64,000 nucleotides of DNA from Collinsella aerofaciens (GCA_021639365.1 JAJXHK010000004.1:1-64000), one strand, 5' to 3'. Positions 34,644 through 43,223 are shown, counted from the first letter of the stretch. Translations and numbers: made by a program. Notes: generated by a model not told the origin, from the letters alone.

Positions 34644-34997
34644 GCGCATCCTCCTTGAGCGAAGAAATCAAACGATAACAGTGTATCGCTTCGGCGCAGA
34701 AAGGGCGAAACCGCGGCGCTGGCAACCCCTGTGGTCAAAAAATGCCAAATATGAGTACTGTCACCAATTTAGTAACAGCAATTTTGCTACGTACGGGTGT
34801 CGAAAGTCTACATTTGTTCAGAAATTAGATGATGTAATTCCTCATAGGTCCAATAAAATAGGCTCTCTATCGATAATAAATATCGTTAGAGAGCCTATTT
34901 GACCTAAAATATATGTGACTATCTTGGCAACAGTACTCATATTTGGCATTTTTTGTCCACGGGGTATAGAACTAACCCCTCAAACAGCCCAAAACGC
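34644..34997. other. Intergenic region holding an AT-rich mobile-like element
   Basis: About 350 bases between the C69 dipeptidase and folD, both on the minus strand, so the first bases hold the dipeptidase promoter. Most of it is the inverted-repeat element described at 34731-34960. No gene is supported. Confidence 0.7.
34731..34960. mobile_element. 230-bp AT-rich element with 31-bp terminal inverted repeats (MITE-like)
   Basis: The ends, 34731-34761 and 34930-34960, are 31 bases long and complementary with one mismatch (core TGCCAAATATGAGTACTGT). The 168-base interior is far more AT-rich than the flanks and contains another long stem, AATAGGCTCTCTA/TAGAGAGCCTATT (34857-34869 and 34888-34900). 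AACCCCT occurs directly before the element (34724-34730) and again at 34974-34980, a possible but inexact target duplication. There is no transposase frame, as expected for a miniature non-autonomous element; alternatively it is a structured RNA. Confidence 0.6.
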
Positions 34998-35852
34998 CTA
35001 TTTCGATGCGCGCTCGGCCGCCTCGATCACGTGTTTGGCGAGGATCGCCGTCGTCACAGCGCCCACGCCGCCCGGCACGGGCGTGATGGCGTTAACGACC
35101 GGCTCCGCAGCATCAGAATCGACGTCACCCACCAGCTTGCCAGCGGCCTCGTCCCAATTAATGCCAACATCGATGATCGTCTGGCCCTCGCGAACCGCAT
35201 CCACGCCAATCGTACGCGCGCGTCCAACGGCGGCAACCACAATGTCGGCAGCACGACACTCGGCAGCAAGGTCGCGCGTATGCGTATGGCACGTCGTCAC
35301 GGTCGCATTGCGCGCCGTAAGCATGGCGGCAACAGGACGCCCGATCACCAGCGAGCGCCCGACCACAGCAACCTTAGCTCCATCCAGCTCAACGCCGTAA
35401 TGATCCAGCAAAGCAAGCACGGCTTCGGCTGTGCAGGGGGCAAAACCCTCGCCGCGCCCCGAAAGCGTGGTGAGCAGCGAAACCGGCGTCATGGAGTCAA
35501 CGTCCTTAGCAGGATCGAGTGCCGCGGCAACCGCGTCCTCGTCAAGGCCGGCGGGCAGCGGGCGGAACATCAGGCAGCCATGAACAGACGAATCGGTATT
35601 GATGTCCTCGATGGCCGCCAACAGCTCGTCCTGCGAAACATCGGCGGGAAGCAAAACGCGGCGAGCTTCAATGCCAACCTTCTCGCAGCGCTTGAGCGCA
35701 CCGCGCTCGTAGGATAGGTCGTCCTCGCGTTCACCCACACGCACGATAGCCAACGTCGGAACAACGCCCCGCTCGCGCAGGGCTGCGCAGCGAGCAGCGA
35801 GCTCCTCAGTCAAAGCGCGAGCAACGGGAGCACCCTTCAGCAGTTCAGCCAT
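34998..35852 (-). CDS. folD: Bifunctional methylene-tetrahydrofolate dehydrogenase/cyclohydrolase FolD
   Basis: A 284-residue enzyme interconverting 5,10-methylene-, 5,10-methenyl- and 10-formyl-tetrahydrofolate. The substrate motif YERGALKRCEKVGIEA has the Tyr and Lys expected in the active site (YxxxK), the Asp/Pro-rich loop reads PLPAGLDEDAVAAALDPAKDVD and the Rossmann loop VVGRSLVIGRPVAAML is typical, as is the C-terminal DVDSDA/TPVPGGVGAVT. The ATG at 35852 has AAGGAAGAGAGG upstream. fchA lies two bases upstream on the same strand, so two cyclohydrolases are co-encoded. Confidence 0.96.
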   Translation of the reverse strand: MAELLKGAPVARALTEELAARCAALRERGVVPTLAIVRVGEREDDLSYERGALKRCEKVGIEARRVLLPADVSQDELLAAIEDINTDSSVHGCLMFRPLPAGLDEDAVAAALDPAKDVDSMTPVSLLTTLSGRGEGFAPCTAEAVLALLDHYGVELDGAKVAVVGRSLVIGRPVAAMLTARNATVTTCHTHTRDLAAECRAADIVVAAVGRARTIGVDAVREGQTIIDVGINWDEAAGKLVGDVDSDAAEPVVNAITPVPGGVGAVTTAILAKHVIEAAERASK

Positions 35853-35854
35853 GG

Positions 35855-36487
35855 CTATCCTCTCTTCCTTGCAGCGTCGGCGGCGCGGCGCGCCAGCGCA
35901 TCGGCGCGCGGCAACCACGTGTCGAGCAACTCATCACACGCCGTCTCGAGTTCCTCAGCACGAGCGCGATCCTTCATAGACGTGGTGTTCGCAAAGAGCG
36001 TCAAGCTCGCGCCCTGCATAGCGGAACGGCAGAACACGGCGCCGCACGCCACATCGGACAGCAGCTGACGCGAACCCTTGTCGGCCATGTCCTCGAGCAG
36101 CGCCAGTGCACGCCCGCAGGCATCCATAATGCGATACGGCGGCATAGCTGCCACATGCAGCGCATCCTGAATCGCGGCCGCTCGAGCCGGATCGTCACGC
36201 GGAATACCGTACGCCGCGGACACCTGCCCATAGGCACGAACGTCCTCGGCAACCAACTCGACAAGCTCCTGGGCCAGCTCATCAGCATGGGCAAACGCAC
36301 GCGTCAGGTCATCCGCACGATCAGCAAGCGCGGGATTGGTCGCACCGTAGCGGGCAACCATTCCGCACAGCGAGGCGCCCAGCGCGCCCACAAAGGCGCT
36401 CGCGCTGCCACCGCCGGGAACCGGCTCGCGCGCGGCCAGCGCCTCGGCAAACCCGCGGCAGGTCTTGTCCATCATCTCTTGGCTCAT
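35855..36487 (-). CDS. Cyclodeaminase/cyclohydrolase family protein (FchA-like)
   Basis: A 210-residue protein of the formiminotransferase-cyclodeaminase C-terminal family (FTCD_C), all helical, with the conserved PVPGGGSASAFVGALGASLCGMVARY at residues 22-48 (quoted here by its ends PVPGGGSASA and MVARY). Stand-alone members act as methenyl-tetrahydrofolate cyclohydrolase in anaerobes. The ATG at 36487 is seven bases after GAAGGTG. It is upstream of folD, and the formate-tetrahydrofolate ligase gene is 9 kb away, so the cell carries the enzymes for formate to methylene-tetrahydrofolate conversion. A role in formiminoglutamate breakdown during histidine use is an alternative. Confidence 0.85.
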   Translation of the reverse strand: MSQEMMDKTCRGFAEALAAREPVPGGGSASAFVGALGASLCGMVARYGATNPALADRADDLTRAFAHADELAQELVELVAEDVRAYGQVSAAYGIPRDDPARAAAIQDALHVAAMPPYRIMDACGRALALLEDMADKGSRQLLSDVACGAVFCRSAMQGASLTLFANTTSMKDRARAEELETACDELLDTWLPRADALARRAADAARKRG

Positions 36488-36861
36488 ACACATGCACCTT
36501 CAAGTCATATACATCGGTCGAGCGGCAACCGCCGACCGACCGCATCGATCACATAATGGTGCTAAGTCTAGCCCATAAGTACTCGAGCGTCAGCGCACCT
36601 GGCCATCGCGGATTTCTATGACGAACGATAGGCGTCGGCACCGCAAACATGGGACACATGGCCCACCTTTCGAGACTCCCGGACGACGGCAACTGGGGCA
36701 TACATATAGGTAAGGAGCCCTATGTTGGGGCAAGCTCATCACGGCACCGGACGACGAATGGAGGAACAACAGCACAGCAAACAAAGCCATCGCGTGCGCG
36801 TAACCGCCGCCCCAGCGATCCGCGGCACACGATGTCCCTGGCAGACAAGGAGGACGCCACC
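36488..36861. other. Intergenic region upstream of lipoprotein 1
   Basis: About 370 bases between the divergent fchA and lipoprotein genes. It contains a 17-mer shared with lipoprotein 2 (36650-36666), the likely -10 region CATATA at about 36703 and a possible upstream frame at 36722-36865. Confidence 0.5.
36650..36666. promoter_or_regulatory. 17-base motif shared by both lipoprotein promoters, copy 1
   Basis: TGGGACACATGGCCCAC recurs exactly at 37605-37621, in front of the paralogous lipoprotein. It is an imperfect palindrome (TGGG...CCCA), so it may be a protein-binding site, or simply a relic of the gene duplication. Confidence 0.5.
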
Positions 36862-36865
36862 ATGA
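36722..36865 (+). CDS. Possible 47-residue upstream frame coupled to lipoprotein 1
   Basis: The frame starts with ATG at 36722, four bases after AAGGAG, and its TGA overlaps the lipoprotein start in ATGA. The predicted peptide is Arg-, Gln- and His-rich and not recognisable. Lipoprotein 2 has a shorter frame (37663-37698) that ends in the same ATGA overlap. It could be a leader that couples translation, or chance. Confidence 0.3.
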   Translation: MLGQAHHGTGRRMEEQQHSKQSHRVRVTAAPAIRGTRCPWQTRRTPP

Positions 36866-37467
36866 AGAAAAAGACCCTATCGATCCTTTCCCTTTGCATC
36901 GCCCTCTTTGCCGCGTTTGCCCTCGTGGGATGCGGCGGGAGCGCATCGGGCGGAGGCGGAGGCAGCAGCGCCGCCAAGAGCGAGGGCAAGGAAAAAGCTC
37001 CCGTCGCCGAGAAGACCGACTTTATCTGGTTTAAGGTCGAGATGCCCGAAGGCGTCGGCGTAAGCAACTCCGCCGGCAAGAACGCCGACAGGGTCCAGCT
37101 CACCTTCCCCGAGAACGAGAACACCACGGTCGACCGTTTCATCCCCGTTTGGGAAGAGAAGATGACGGCAGAAGAGGCTCTTGCCGATGAAGGTCGAAAG
37201 AGCAGCATGTTCCAGTGGGAAGTTGGCGACCCCGTCGAGTACAGCGGCAGGACATGGCTCACCGGAACGTGCAAGGACAACCGCGGCACCCATACCTATC
37301 TCTTTACCGACGTTGAGCCGGGAAGCGTCTGCGTTCTCATCGCAAACTTCGATCAACACGAGAAAGAAGCTGAGGCGCTCCTCAACTCCATTGAGTTCCC
37401 CGATGACATGAAGGCGGCCGTGAGTGAGGCACGCGGCGTCGAGATTTCGAGTATCGAGATCAAGTAG
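36862..37467 (+). CDS. Lipoprotein, paralogue 1
   Basis: A 201-residue exported protein with a lipoprotein signal (basic MKKK, hydrophobic core, lipobox ALVGC), a Gly/Ser-rich spacer and a single domain of about 160 residues that I do not recognise. The domain begins TDFIWFKVEMPEG and ends ISSIEIK. It shares its layout and many residues with the next gene (37695-38288), so both derive from a duplication. AAGGAGG precedes the ATG by eight bases. A terminator follows at 37523. Function unknown; the conserved Asp/Glu and Trp/Phe residues hint at a ligand-binding surface domain. Confidence 0.85.
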   Translation: MKKKTLSILSLCIALFAAFALVGCGGSASGGGGGSSAAKSEGKEKAPVAEKTDFIWFKVEMPEGVGVSNSAGKNADRVQLTFPENENTTVDRFIPVWEEKMTAEEALADEGRKSSMFQWEVGDPVEYSGRTWLTGTCKDNRGTHTYLFTDVEPGSVCVLIANFDQHEKEAEALLNSIEFPDDMKAAVSEARGVEISSIEIK

Positions 37468-37522
37468 CAAGTGCCCACGCACATCCGCGCGCGCTCCAAT
37501 AAAAGCACAGGCACCCAACCCC

Positions 37523-37557
37523 GGGGAGGGTCGGCAGCATCGGCCCTCCCCTCTTTT
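37523..37557 (+). terminator. Intrinsic terminator after lipoprotein 1
   Basis: GGGGAGGG (37523-37530) pairs with CCCTCCCC (37544-37551), extended inward by TCGG/CGG-type pairs, and is followed by TCTTTTG. Confidence 0.85.
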
Positions 37558-37604
37558 GCGCCGGCATATATTGCCACTTAACGGCGCAAATCCGGCCCCC
37601 AGAA

Positions 37605-37621
37605 TGGGACACATGGCCCAC
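37605..37621. promoter_or_regulatory. 17-base motif shared by both lipoprotein promoters, copy 2
   Basis: Identical to 36650-36666. Here it lies 90 bases before the start codon, against 212 bases for lipoprotein 1, so the downstream leader differs in length while the motif is exact. Confidence 0.5.
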
Positions 37622-37694
37622 TCGAACGAGTCGCTCGCGCGTACAGTAAAGACAGGTAATCCATGGGCGGTTACAGATCGAGGAGGACACGACC

Positions 37695-38288
37695 ATGAAA
37701 AAGAAGGCCTTTGCGATTCTCACCCTCTGCTTGAGTCTCTTTGCCGCAGTCGCCCTGGTGGGTTGCGGCGGAAGCGGCGGCACTACCGGCAGCAGCGGTG
37801 GCGGTGGAGCGGAAAAGCCAGCCGTGGATATGAGGACCGACTTCATCTGGTTTAAGGTTGAGGTCCCCGAGGGCGTCGAGATCACCGACGTCGCCGGCGA
37901 CACCGCCGACAGGGCCCAGTTTAAGTTCACCGAGAGCGAGCATGCCAGCGATCGCTTCATCCCCGTCTTTGACTCCGACAAGAACGCCGACGAACTGTTC
38001 GACTACGAGGCCAAATGGAATGCCAGCTTTGAGTGGACCGAGAACGATCCCGTCAAGTACAACGGCAAGACCTGGCGCAACGCTTCCTACACTCATTCGG
38101 GCGGCGTGACGACCGAGTACTTCACCGACGTTGACGGCGGCAGCGTGTACGTGCGCATCGACAATGTCGAGGAGCACAAGGACGCCGTCGAGACCATGAT
38201 GAAGTCTCTGGAGTTTGCCGACGACATCGCCGAGGCCAAGACCGAGGCCATGGACGTCAAGCTCGACGATATCGAGATCAAGCGCTAA
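37695..38288 (+). CDS. Lipoprotein, paralogue 2
   Basis: A 197-residue lipoprotein with MKKK start, lipobox ALVGC and a Gly/Ser spacer. The domain starts TDFIWFKVEVPEG and ends DDIEIKR, and aligns along its whole length with paralogue 1, including VxYxGKTWxxxxxxHxxG-type and the FTDVxxGSVxV strands. It has AGGAGG eight bases before the ATG and its own terminator, so it is transcribed separately from paralogue 1. Function unknown. Confidence 0.85.
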   Translation: MKKKAFAILTLCLSLFAAVALVGCGGSGGTTGSSGGGGAEKPAVDMRTDFIWFKVEVPEGVEITDVAGDTADRAQFKFTESEHASDRFIPVFDSDKNADELFDYEAKWNASFEWTENDPVKYNGKTWRNASYTHSGGVTTEYFTDVDGGSVYVRIDNVEEHKDAVETMMKSLEFADDIAEAKTEAMDVKLDDIEIKR

Positions 38289-38592
38289 GCGACTGGCGAG
38301 CGCAACGGGAAACACGGTCGCAGTGCAAACAAGCGACGGTACCCCAGCGCTTCGTACCCAGGGAGGGCCGGTAAACCGACCCTCCTTTTCTTATGCCGAT
38401 AGCCGGCGAACGCGAGGGTGCCGGGCGGCAAAACCACCCCCAGCGCGGTAGCAGCACAAATAGACAAGCGCCCCAACGCGTCCGCCCGCCGATTTATGGC
38501 GCCGCGCGGACAATTAAGCCAACACGTTTAGACATCCAGGCAGTATAGTGAACAAAATGAGTGCATAACCGCACCCTGCGAACGGAGGAGTT
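38289..38592. other. Intergenic region before the PI-PLC gene
   Basis: About 300 bases holding the lipoprotein 2 terminator (38361-38390). TATAGT at 38544-38549 is a plausible -10 for the PI-PLC gene, with no good -35 seventeen bases upstream. Nothing else is evident. Confidence 0.45.
38361..38390 (+). terminator. Intrinsic terminator after lipoprotein 2
   Basis: GGAGGG (38362-38367) pairs with CCCTCC (38380-38385), with CGGT/ACCG inside, followed by TTTTCTT. Confidence 0.85.
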
Positions 38593-41076
38593 ATGACCGA
38601 ACACCACGCCATCAGCCGTCGAGCATTCACGTTGGGCCTAGGACTCGCAGCATTGTCGCCATTTGCAAGCCTGCCCGAAACCGCGGGATTGGGCCTTCCC
38701 GTGCGAGCGGCATTTGCAGAAGACGCGCCCACACCAGCGGCTACCCTCGACAAGTTCGTCATTCGCCTTCGCCCCGCGGGCTATTTTCGCACCGCGAGTG
38801 TCAACGAAGACGGCAACGTCATCGGCAACGTCTGCCACCTGTTTAACGACGGCACGTCCAACAAGCTCATCCTTGAGCACGAGCTGACCGATGCAGATAA
38901 TACAGATTGGTATGCCATCCGCACCTTGCTCAATTTCGAAGAGCATAAAAAGACAGGCTACAGCATTTGGTCGGTCGATGGCGACTCGGACAAAGATGGA
39001 AAGGTCATCCACGTATGGAGCGGCGAGTATGACAACAAGCCCAGCCGCGCTTTTGCGTTCGAACGTCAGTTAAACGGAACCTATATCATCCGAGATCGCA
39101 CAAACGAGAAAAAGGATATTAATTACCTGGCAATAGAATCGAATGGCAAAGACCAGGACAACAACAAGATCTGCCATAAGAGGAAGAGCATTCCGTGGGA
39201 GCTCGAGCTTGTCGGTTACGACAAGGGCAAGACCAATACCACAGTTAGCAGTATCGACTGGATCACGTATAGCAGCTACGTCGATGGGCCATGTTGGATG
39301 AGCCACGTCGACGACGACAAGTACCTCGACGAACTGAGCATCCCAGGCACGCATGATTCGGGCAGCTGCAGCGTCGACAACGACACCGAGCCCCAAACCT
39401 CGCTTGCAAAGTGCCAGCAGGATTACATCCCCACGCAGTTGCTCGAAGGCGTTCGCTACTTTGATATTCGACTCGGAAAGGGTGAGAACCCCGGCATTGA
39501 CCACGGAGATTGCTACCTGCTCAAAAAAGACGGGAACTTTATGCATCTCTCCGATGTCATCGGGTACTTCAATACGTTTTTGAGCGAAAACCCGAAAGAA
39601 GCGCTCATCATGCTCGTGTCGCGGGGCAACGACGAAGCTACCGACGAAAGCCTCACGACGGCTTTTGCCAATGTTATGGACAAGAACCCCAATCTGTTCT
39701 ACACATCGAGCCGCATCCCCACGCTGGGCGAGGTGCGCGGGAAAATCGTCTTGCTGCGTCGATTTAGGCTCGCCGGCAGCAGCGTAAGCGGCCACACGTG
39801 GGGCCTCGACCTCACCGAATGGGACGACAAAATCGCAGCGCACACCGACAGCGCCTCTATGTGTCTCGTTCGAGACGAGCGGGGCTTTGAAGCCGTGGGG
39901 AAAACGGGTGACGAAAAGCCCTATTGCACCAAGGTATATGCCCAGGACCATTACGAATGCACAGGAACCGACAAAATCAGCTGGGTCGATATGGCGCTGC
40001 AGGAGACAACCAAGCTCGCCCGCATCATGGTGGACGTCGAGGACGATGCCGGGGCCAAGGTAAAGGTCCTGGAGCACAGCTGGTGCATCAACTACACCAG
40101 CTGCACGAACCACAAGCAAGGAAGCAATCCTTTTACCGCGGCACGAGTGGTCAACGAGCACCTGTACAAGAGTTCGTATATAAACAACACCGGAAATGAG
40201 AGCACAAAAGAGGACTGCCTCAAGCACATTGGCATCATCGCATCCGACTTTGTCGATGCGGCACTGGCACGGAGCATCTACCAGCGCAATTACAATTACG
40301 ATACGCAGCACAAGCAGACGGCTTCGTACTACCTCCCGACCCGCATGCACATGACGTATGGCGATTCGCTGAGCGATGCCTCGCTCCAGGACGGCAAGAC
40401 CGTTGGCGAGGGTCATTTCCGCCTTGTCGACAGCAGCAACGCGCTCAACGTGGCAGCTTCGGGCCATGCGTTTACCATTGAATACGTGGATGTCGATGCC
40501 CTGGGCAACGAGACCGTTACGGGGCTGCAGGGCTCTGTGCCCATCGATATCGATCCACGCGCGCTGACGCCCCATTTTGAGGGACTCGAAGGCCTTAAGG
40601 CCGGCGAGGACGTACGCGCAAAGATCGCGGCGTCACTCGAGGGCAAGCTCGAAGGCGATGCCTGCACAGCACAGCTCGAGTTTGTGCACGACGCAAACGG
40701 CGCTCCGGGCACGGCGATGGCCGAGGGCGAGGCATTTGCCGCAGGGACGTACTGGGTGCGCGCGAAAGGCCTTTTGGGCGACGCGGCACAAAACTACACG
40801 CTTGCCACCGACGGAGCCGCGAGCTTTGCCGTGACGGCCTCGGGCGGCGCAGGCGGCACCGGTACCGGCACCGACGGTGGCACGGGTCCCAACGCAGGCA
40901 GCGCCGACAAGAACGGCAAGGGCAACAAGAGCAAGGGCGCGGGCGGAAAGCTCGCCAACACGGGTGACGGCTCCGGCGTTGCCGCCGGGCTCGCTGCCGC
41001 CGCCGTGGCGACGACGGTCGCCGGCGCGGCAATGCTTGCCAGTGACCGCGAAAACGCTGGGGACAGTAGCGAATAG
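38593..41076 (+). CDS. Secreted, wall-anchored PI-PLC X-domain phospholipase
   Basis: An 827-residue exported enzyme. The signal peptide has a twin-arginine (SRRAFTLGLGLAA) and likely ends at AFA-ED near residue 42, so export could be by Tat. Residues 50-220 look like a ricin-type beta-trefoil binding domain. The PI-PLC X catalytic domain follows: IPGTHDSG with His254, RYFDIRLG, and DHGDCYL with His304; the two His residues are exactly 50 apart, as in Bacillus cereus PI-PLC (His32 and His82). After a repeat-like domain and a Gly/Thr/Lys linker comes LANTG (787-791), a hydrophobic helix and a short tail, a sortase-type anchor. It would cleave phosphatidylinositol or GPI at the cell surface. 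Confidence 0.88.
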   Translation: MTEHHAISRRAFTLGLGLAALSPFASLPETAGLGLPVRAAFAEDAPTPAATLDKFVIRLRPAGYFRTASVNEDGNVIGNVCHLFNDGTSNKLILEHELTDADNTDWYAIRTLLNFEEHKKTGYSIWSVDGDSDKDGKVIHVWSGEYDNKPSRAFAFERQLNGTYIIRDRTNEKKDINYLAIESNGKDQDNNKICHKRKSIPWELELVGYDKGKTNTTVSSIDWITYSSYVDGPCWMSHVDDDKYLDELSIPGTHDSGSCSVDNDTEPQTSLAKCQQDYIPTQLLEGVRYFDIRLGKGENPGIDHGDCYLLKKDGNFMHLSDVIGYFNTFLSENPKEALIMLVSRGNDEATDESLTTAFANVMDKNPNLFYTSSRIPTLGEVRGKIVLLRRFRLAGSSVSGHTWGLDLTEWDDKIAAHTDSASMCLVRDERGFEAVGKTGDEKPYCTKVYAQDHYECTGTDKISWVDMALQETTKLARIMVDVEDDAGAKVKVLEHSWCINYTSCTNHKQGSNPFTAARVVNEHLYKSSYINNTGNESTKEDCLKHIGIIASDFVDAALARSIYQRNYNYDTQHKQTASYYLPTRMHMTYGDSLSDASLQDGKTVGEGHFRLVDSSNALNVAASGHAFTIEYVDVDALGNETVTGLQGSVPIDIDPRALTPHFEGLEGLKAGEDVRAKIAASLEGKLEGDACTAQLEFVHDANGAPGTAMAEGEAFAAGTYWVRAKGLLGDAAQNYTLATDGAASFAVTASGGAGGTGTGTDGGTGPNAGSADKNGKGNKSKGAGGKLANTGDGSGVAAGLAAAAVATTVAGAAMLASDRENAGDSSE

Positions 41077-41106
41077 GCAAGCCGGCCTTTTAGACACATC
41101 GACTCA

Positions 41107-41145
41107 ATCGGGGGCGCAGGATACCGTTCTGTGCCCCCGATTTTT
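41107..41145 (+). terminator. Intrinsic terminator after the PI-PLC gene
   Basis: ATCGGGGGC-G-CAG pairs with CTG-T-GCCCCCGAT (arms ending at 41119 and starting near 41129), followed by TTTTA. Confidence 0.9.
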
Positions 41146-41170
41146 ACCTTGGCCCAAACGCCGCCATAGG

Positions 41171-41440
41171 CTACATCACCATGTTCAGCGCGTTAACAAA
41201 CTCCTGGGCCTTCGCACGGCTGCTCAGGCTAAAGACGCAAGCAGTCAACAGCCTGTTACGCAGAAAAACATCGCGGCCTTTGATTCTATTGACGCCCGTA
41301 ATGTCCTTAAGATAGACAATCTCGGTGTGCTTGCCGCCGAAAGTGCCCTTCCTGAGCACCTCGATACGATCGGGGTAGATCTTGACGTCTTTAAACCTAC
41401 CCGAACCTTTGTCCTGGAACAGCAGCGTGTTGTTGTCCAT
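41171..41440 (-). CDS. Small PH-like domain protein of unknown function
   Basis: An 89-residue protein with an alternating beta-strand pattern ending in a helix (RAKAQEFVNALNMVM), which suggests a small PH-like or DUF4429-type barrel. The ATG at 41440 has GGGAGTG eight bases upstream; a GTG at 41485 would add 15 residues without a ribosome binding site. No signal peptide or membrane helix. It stands alone between the PI-PLC and the zinc-ribbon gene. Confidence 0.65.
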   Translation of the reverse strand: MDNNTLLFQDKGSGRFKDVKIYPDRIEVLRKGTFGGKHTEIVYLKDITGVNRIKGRDVFLRNRLLTACVFSLSSRAKAQEFVNALNMVM

Positions 41441-41588
41441 ACGCGTCACTCCCGTGGGGTTCGCTAAAACTGTCTCTATTGCCACATTTTAGTCACTTCG
41501 GGAATCCTGCACGAAGGCGCTAGGCGACATTGGAATTCGAGTCCGCGCGAAGACCTTTAATGAAGTGCCCGGCACTTCCCCGCAACAC

Positions 41589-41626
41589 AAAACGGGGCAG
41601 TCCGCACTCCTGCGAGCTGCCCCGTC
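41589..41626 (-). terminator. Intrinsic terminator after the zinc-ribbon gene
   Basis: On the minus strand ACGGGGCAG pairs with CTGCCCCGT (41617-41625 and 41592-41600), followed by TTTTG. It lies about 45 bases after the stop. Confidence 0.85.
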
Positions 41627-41667
41627 CCTCTAACTATCGCATCGCAGCGCCGACCGGCTGCGCTTCC

Positions 41668-43005
41668 CTACTTCCCAAATAGCGCACCCAGCAGACCGCG
41701 GCGTTTGGGCTTTTCTTCTCGGTAGGAACCCTCGGCTGCCGCTGCCACCTGGCGCGGTTGCTCGCCGCCTCCACGGCGCACGATCTGGTACAGAAACGGT
41801 GACTTAACGTATTTGACCTCGATGGGCGTGGCATGCACGGTACTTTCGCCGGACAGATGCAGGCTCGGGTTGAGCGGCGCCACCACATGCGTCTCGCGCT
41901 TGTCGCTAAACACCACCGCGGCCGCACGACCCGTCTGGCCGTTTACGGCAATGCGCACCTGCTCGCCATCGCGGCTGTCCATCGCCGGACGATCGACAAA
42001 GTAGACCGGCACCATCATCAGACCGTCCTTATGCTTGCGGGCCTTGCGCGCCCAGGTTCGGATGCTCTTTTTATTGAGCCCCAGCACCGCCTCGGCATCG
42101 TTGCCGGCAATGTCGAGCGCCAGCTTATCAATGACCACCTGGTCCTTGGTAGATGCATCGACGGAGACAACGCGAAAGTCACCTTCCTGCATGGCGGGAT
42201 CGAACGGACCGACCTTGGCGAAGTCCCACGGCTCCAAAATGCCCATAAGGCGAACATCCAGATAGTTTGCCCGCGGATACGCCCAGTCGAGCACCTCGTA
42301 GTACACCAGGGTTTCCTTGCTCAGGCCCTTGCCCGGAAAGCTCGCCATCATACGCAGGTCCGCCAGCGCCATGGGGAAATAGAAGAGCATCATGTCGTTT
42401 TGGATCGCGTCTTCCACGTCGTGCCCGGCAAAGGCATCCGGGTACTGGCGCACCAGCTGCAGCGCGTTGGCACGTGCCTGCTGCGGCGAGATTTCGCAGG
42501 GAATACCCTGCTCCGGCACATACTCCGCACCCACGCCCATGGTCAGACGTTTGCTAAACGTACCGGGCTTGAGCAGGTCGGCAATGCCGATCTTGTTGCC
42601 GCAGGACGGGCACTCAAACACACGCTGCGTTGACTCGCCCTCAAAGGACGCTCCGCAGAAGGGGCAAGGAATGCTCACATGCGTGGCCTCTTGGAACTCC
42701 TGCGCCGTGCCGCGATCCTCCCACAGCAGATGTTCCAGGACCGACTGATTGCGCCAGTGCGAATTGAAGAAATACCAGTCCGGGTCCTCCGGGCGCTCGA
42801 GTTGCGACACATGCGTGAGCTTGAGCAATCCATCCACCACCGTCAACGGCGTATGACGAATGCCCAAAGCGCTCTTGGGCTCTCCGGCGTCCGCCTGCCA
42901 TGGGATGACCGTGCCGCAATAGGCGCACTCAAAGCTGCGTTTAGCTTGGTGTGAGTACATAGGGCCGCCGCAGTTTTGGCATTTAATGGCAAACATCTCG
43001 TCCAT
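41668..43005 (-). CDS. Double zinc-ribbon protein of unknown function
   Basis: A 445-residue cytoplasmic protein with two CxxC-x(n)-CxxC zinc ribbons: CQNCGG...CAYCG at residues 8-31 and CPFCGA...CPSCGN at about 115-140. The rest, mainly beta-strands with YDVRLMGILEPWDFAKVGPF-like turns, is not recognised beyond similarity to proteins annotated as TFIIB-type zinc-binding. The last residues are basic (EEKPKRRGLLGALFGK). The ATG at 43005 has AAAGGAGG nine bases upstream. It is divergent from the CDF transporter gene, with about 218 bases between. Confidence 0.75.
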   Translation of the reverse strand: MDEMFAIKCQNCGGPMYSHQAKRSFECAYCGTVIPWQADAGEPKSALGIRHTPLTVVDGLLKLTHVSQLERPEDPDWYFFNSHWRNQSVLEHLLWEDRGTAQEFQEATHVSIPCPFCGASFEGESTQRVFECPSCGNKIGIADLLKPGTFSKRLTMGVGAEYVPEQGIPCEISPQQARANALQLVRQYPDAFAGHDVEDAIQNDMMLFYFPMALADLRMMASFPGKGLSKETLVYYEVLDWAYPRANYLDVRLMGILEPWDFAKVGPFDPAMQEGDFRVVSVDASTKDQVVIDKLALDIAGNDAEAVLGLNKKSIRTWARKARKHKDGLMMVPVYFVDRPAMDSRDGEQVRIAVNGQTGRAAAVVFSDKRETHVVAPLNPSLHLSGESTVHATPIEVKYVKSPFLYQIVRRGGGEQPRQVAAAAEGSYREEKPKRRGLLGALFGK

Positions 43006-43223
43006 GGATACATCCTCCTTTGCGCAGGGGCTGTCGACATTAAGTATGTCGAGCAAACAGGCACATGCCCATACCCATGTGGCCCAAAATGGACCACCCA
43101 GGCAGACGAGAAGGCTCGCTCGTTAGCACCGGCAGACCATTGCTGCATTTTCTGAGCATCGGTGCACAGCGCCTCCGCGCGAGCTACACTATCCCCTTAA
43201 ACATGACTGTGAGGACGACCGCT

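Noticed and set aside
34633..34902. 89-codon plus-strand frame through the AT-rich element
   Set aside because: It crosses the inverted-repeat arm and has no coding character; the arms and stems explain the sequence better.
36590..36739. Possible 49-residue zinc-ribbon protein on the minus strand (CPSC...CLRC)
   Set aside because: The two Cys pairs look plausible, but there is no ribosome binding site before the ATG at 36739 and the region is the promoter of lipoprotein 1, part of which is duplicated upstream of lipoprotein 2.
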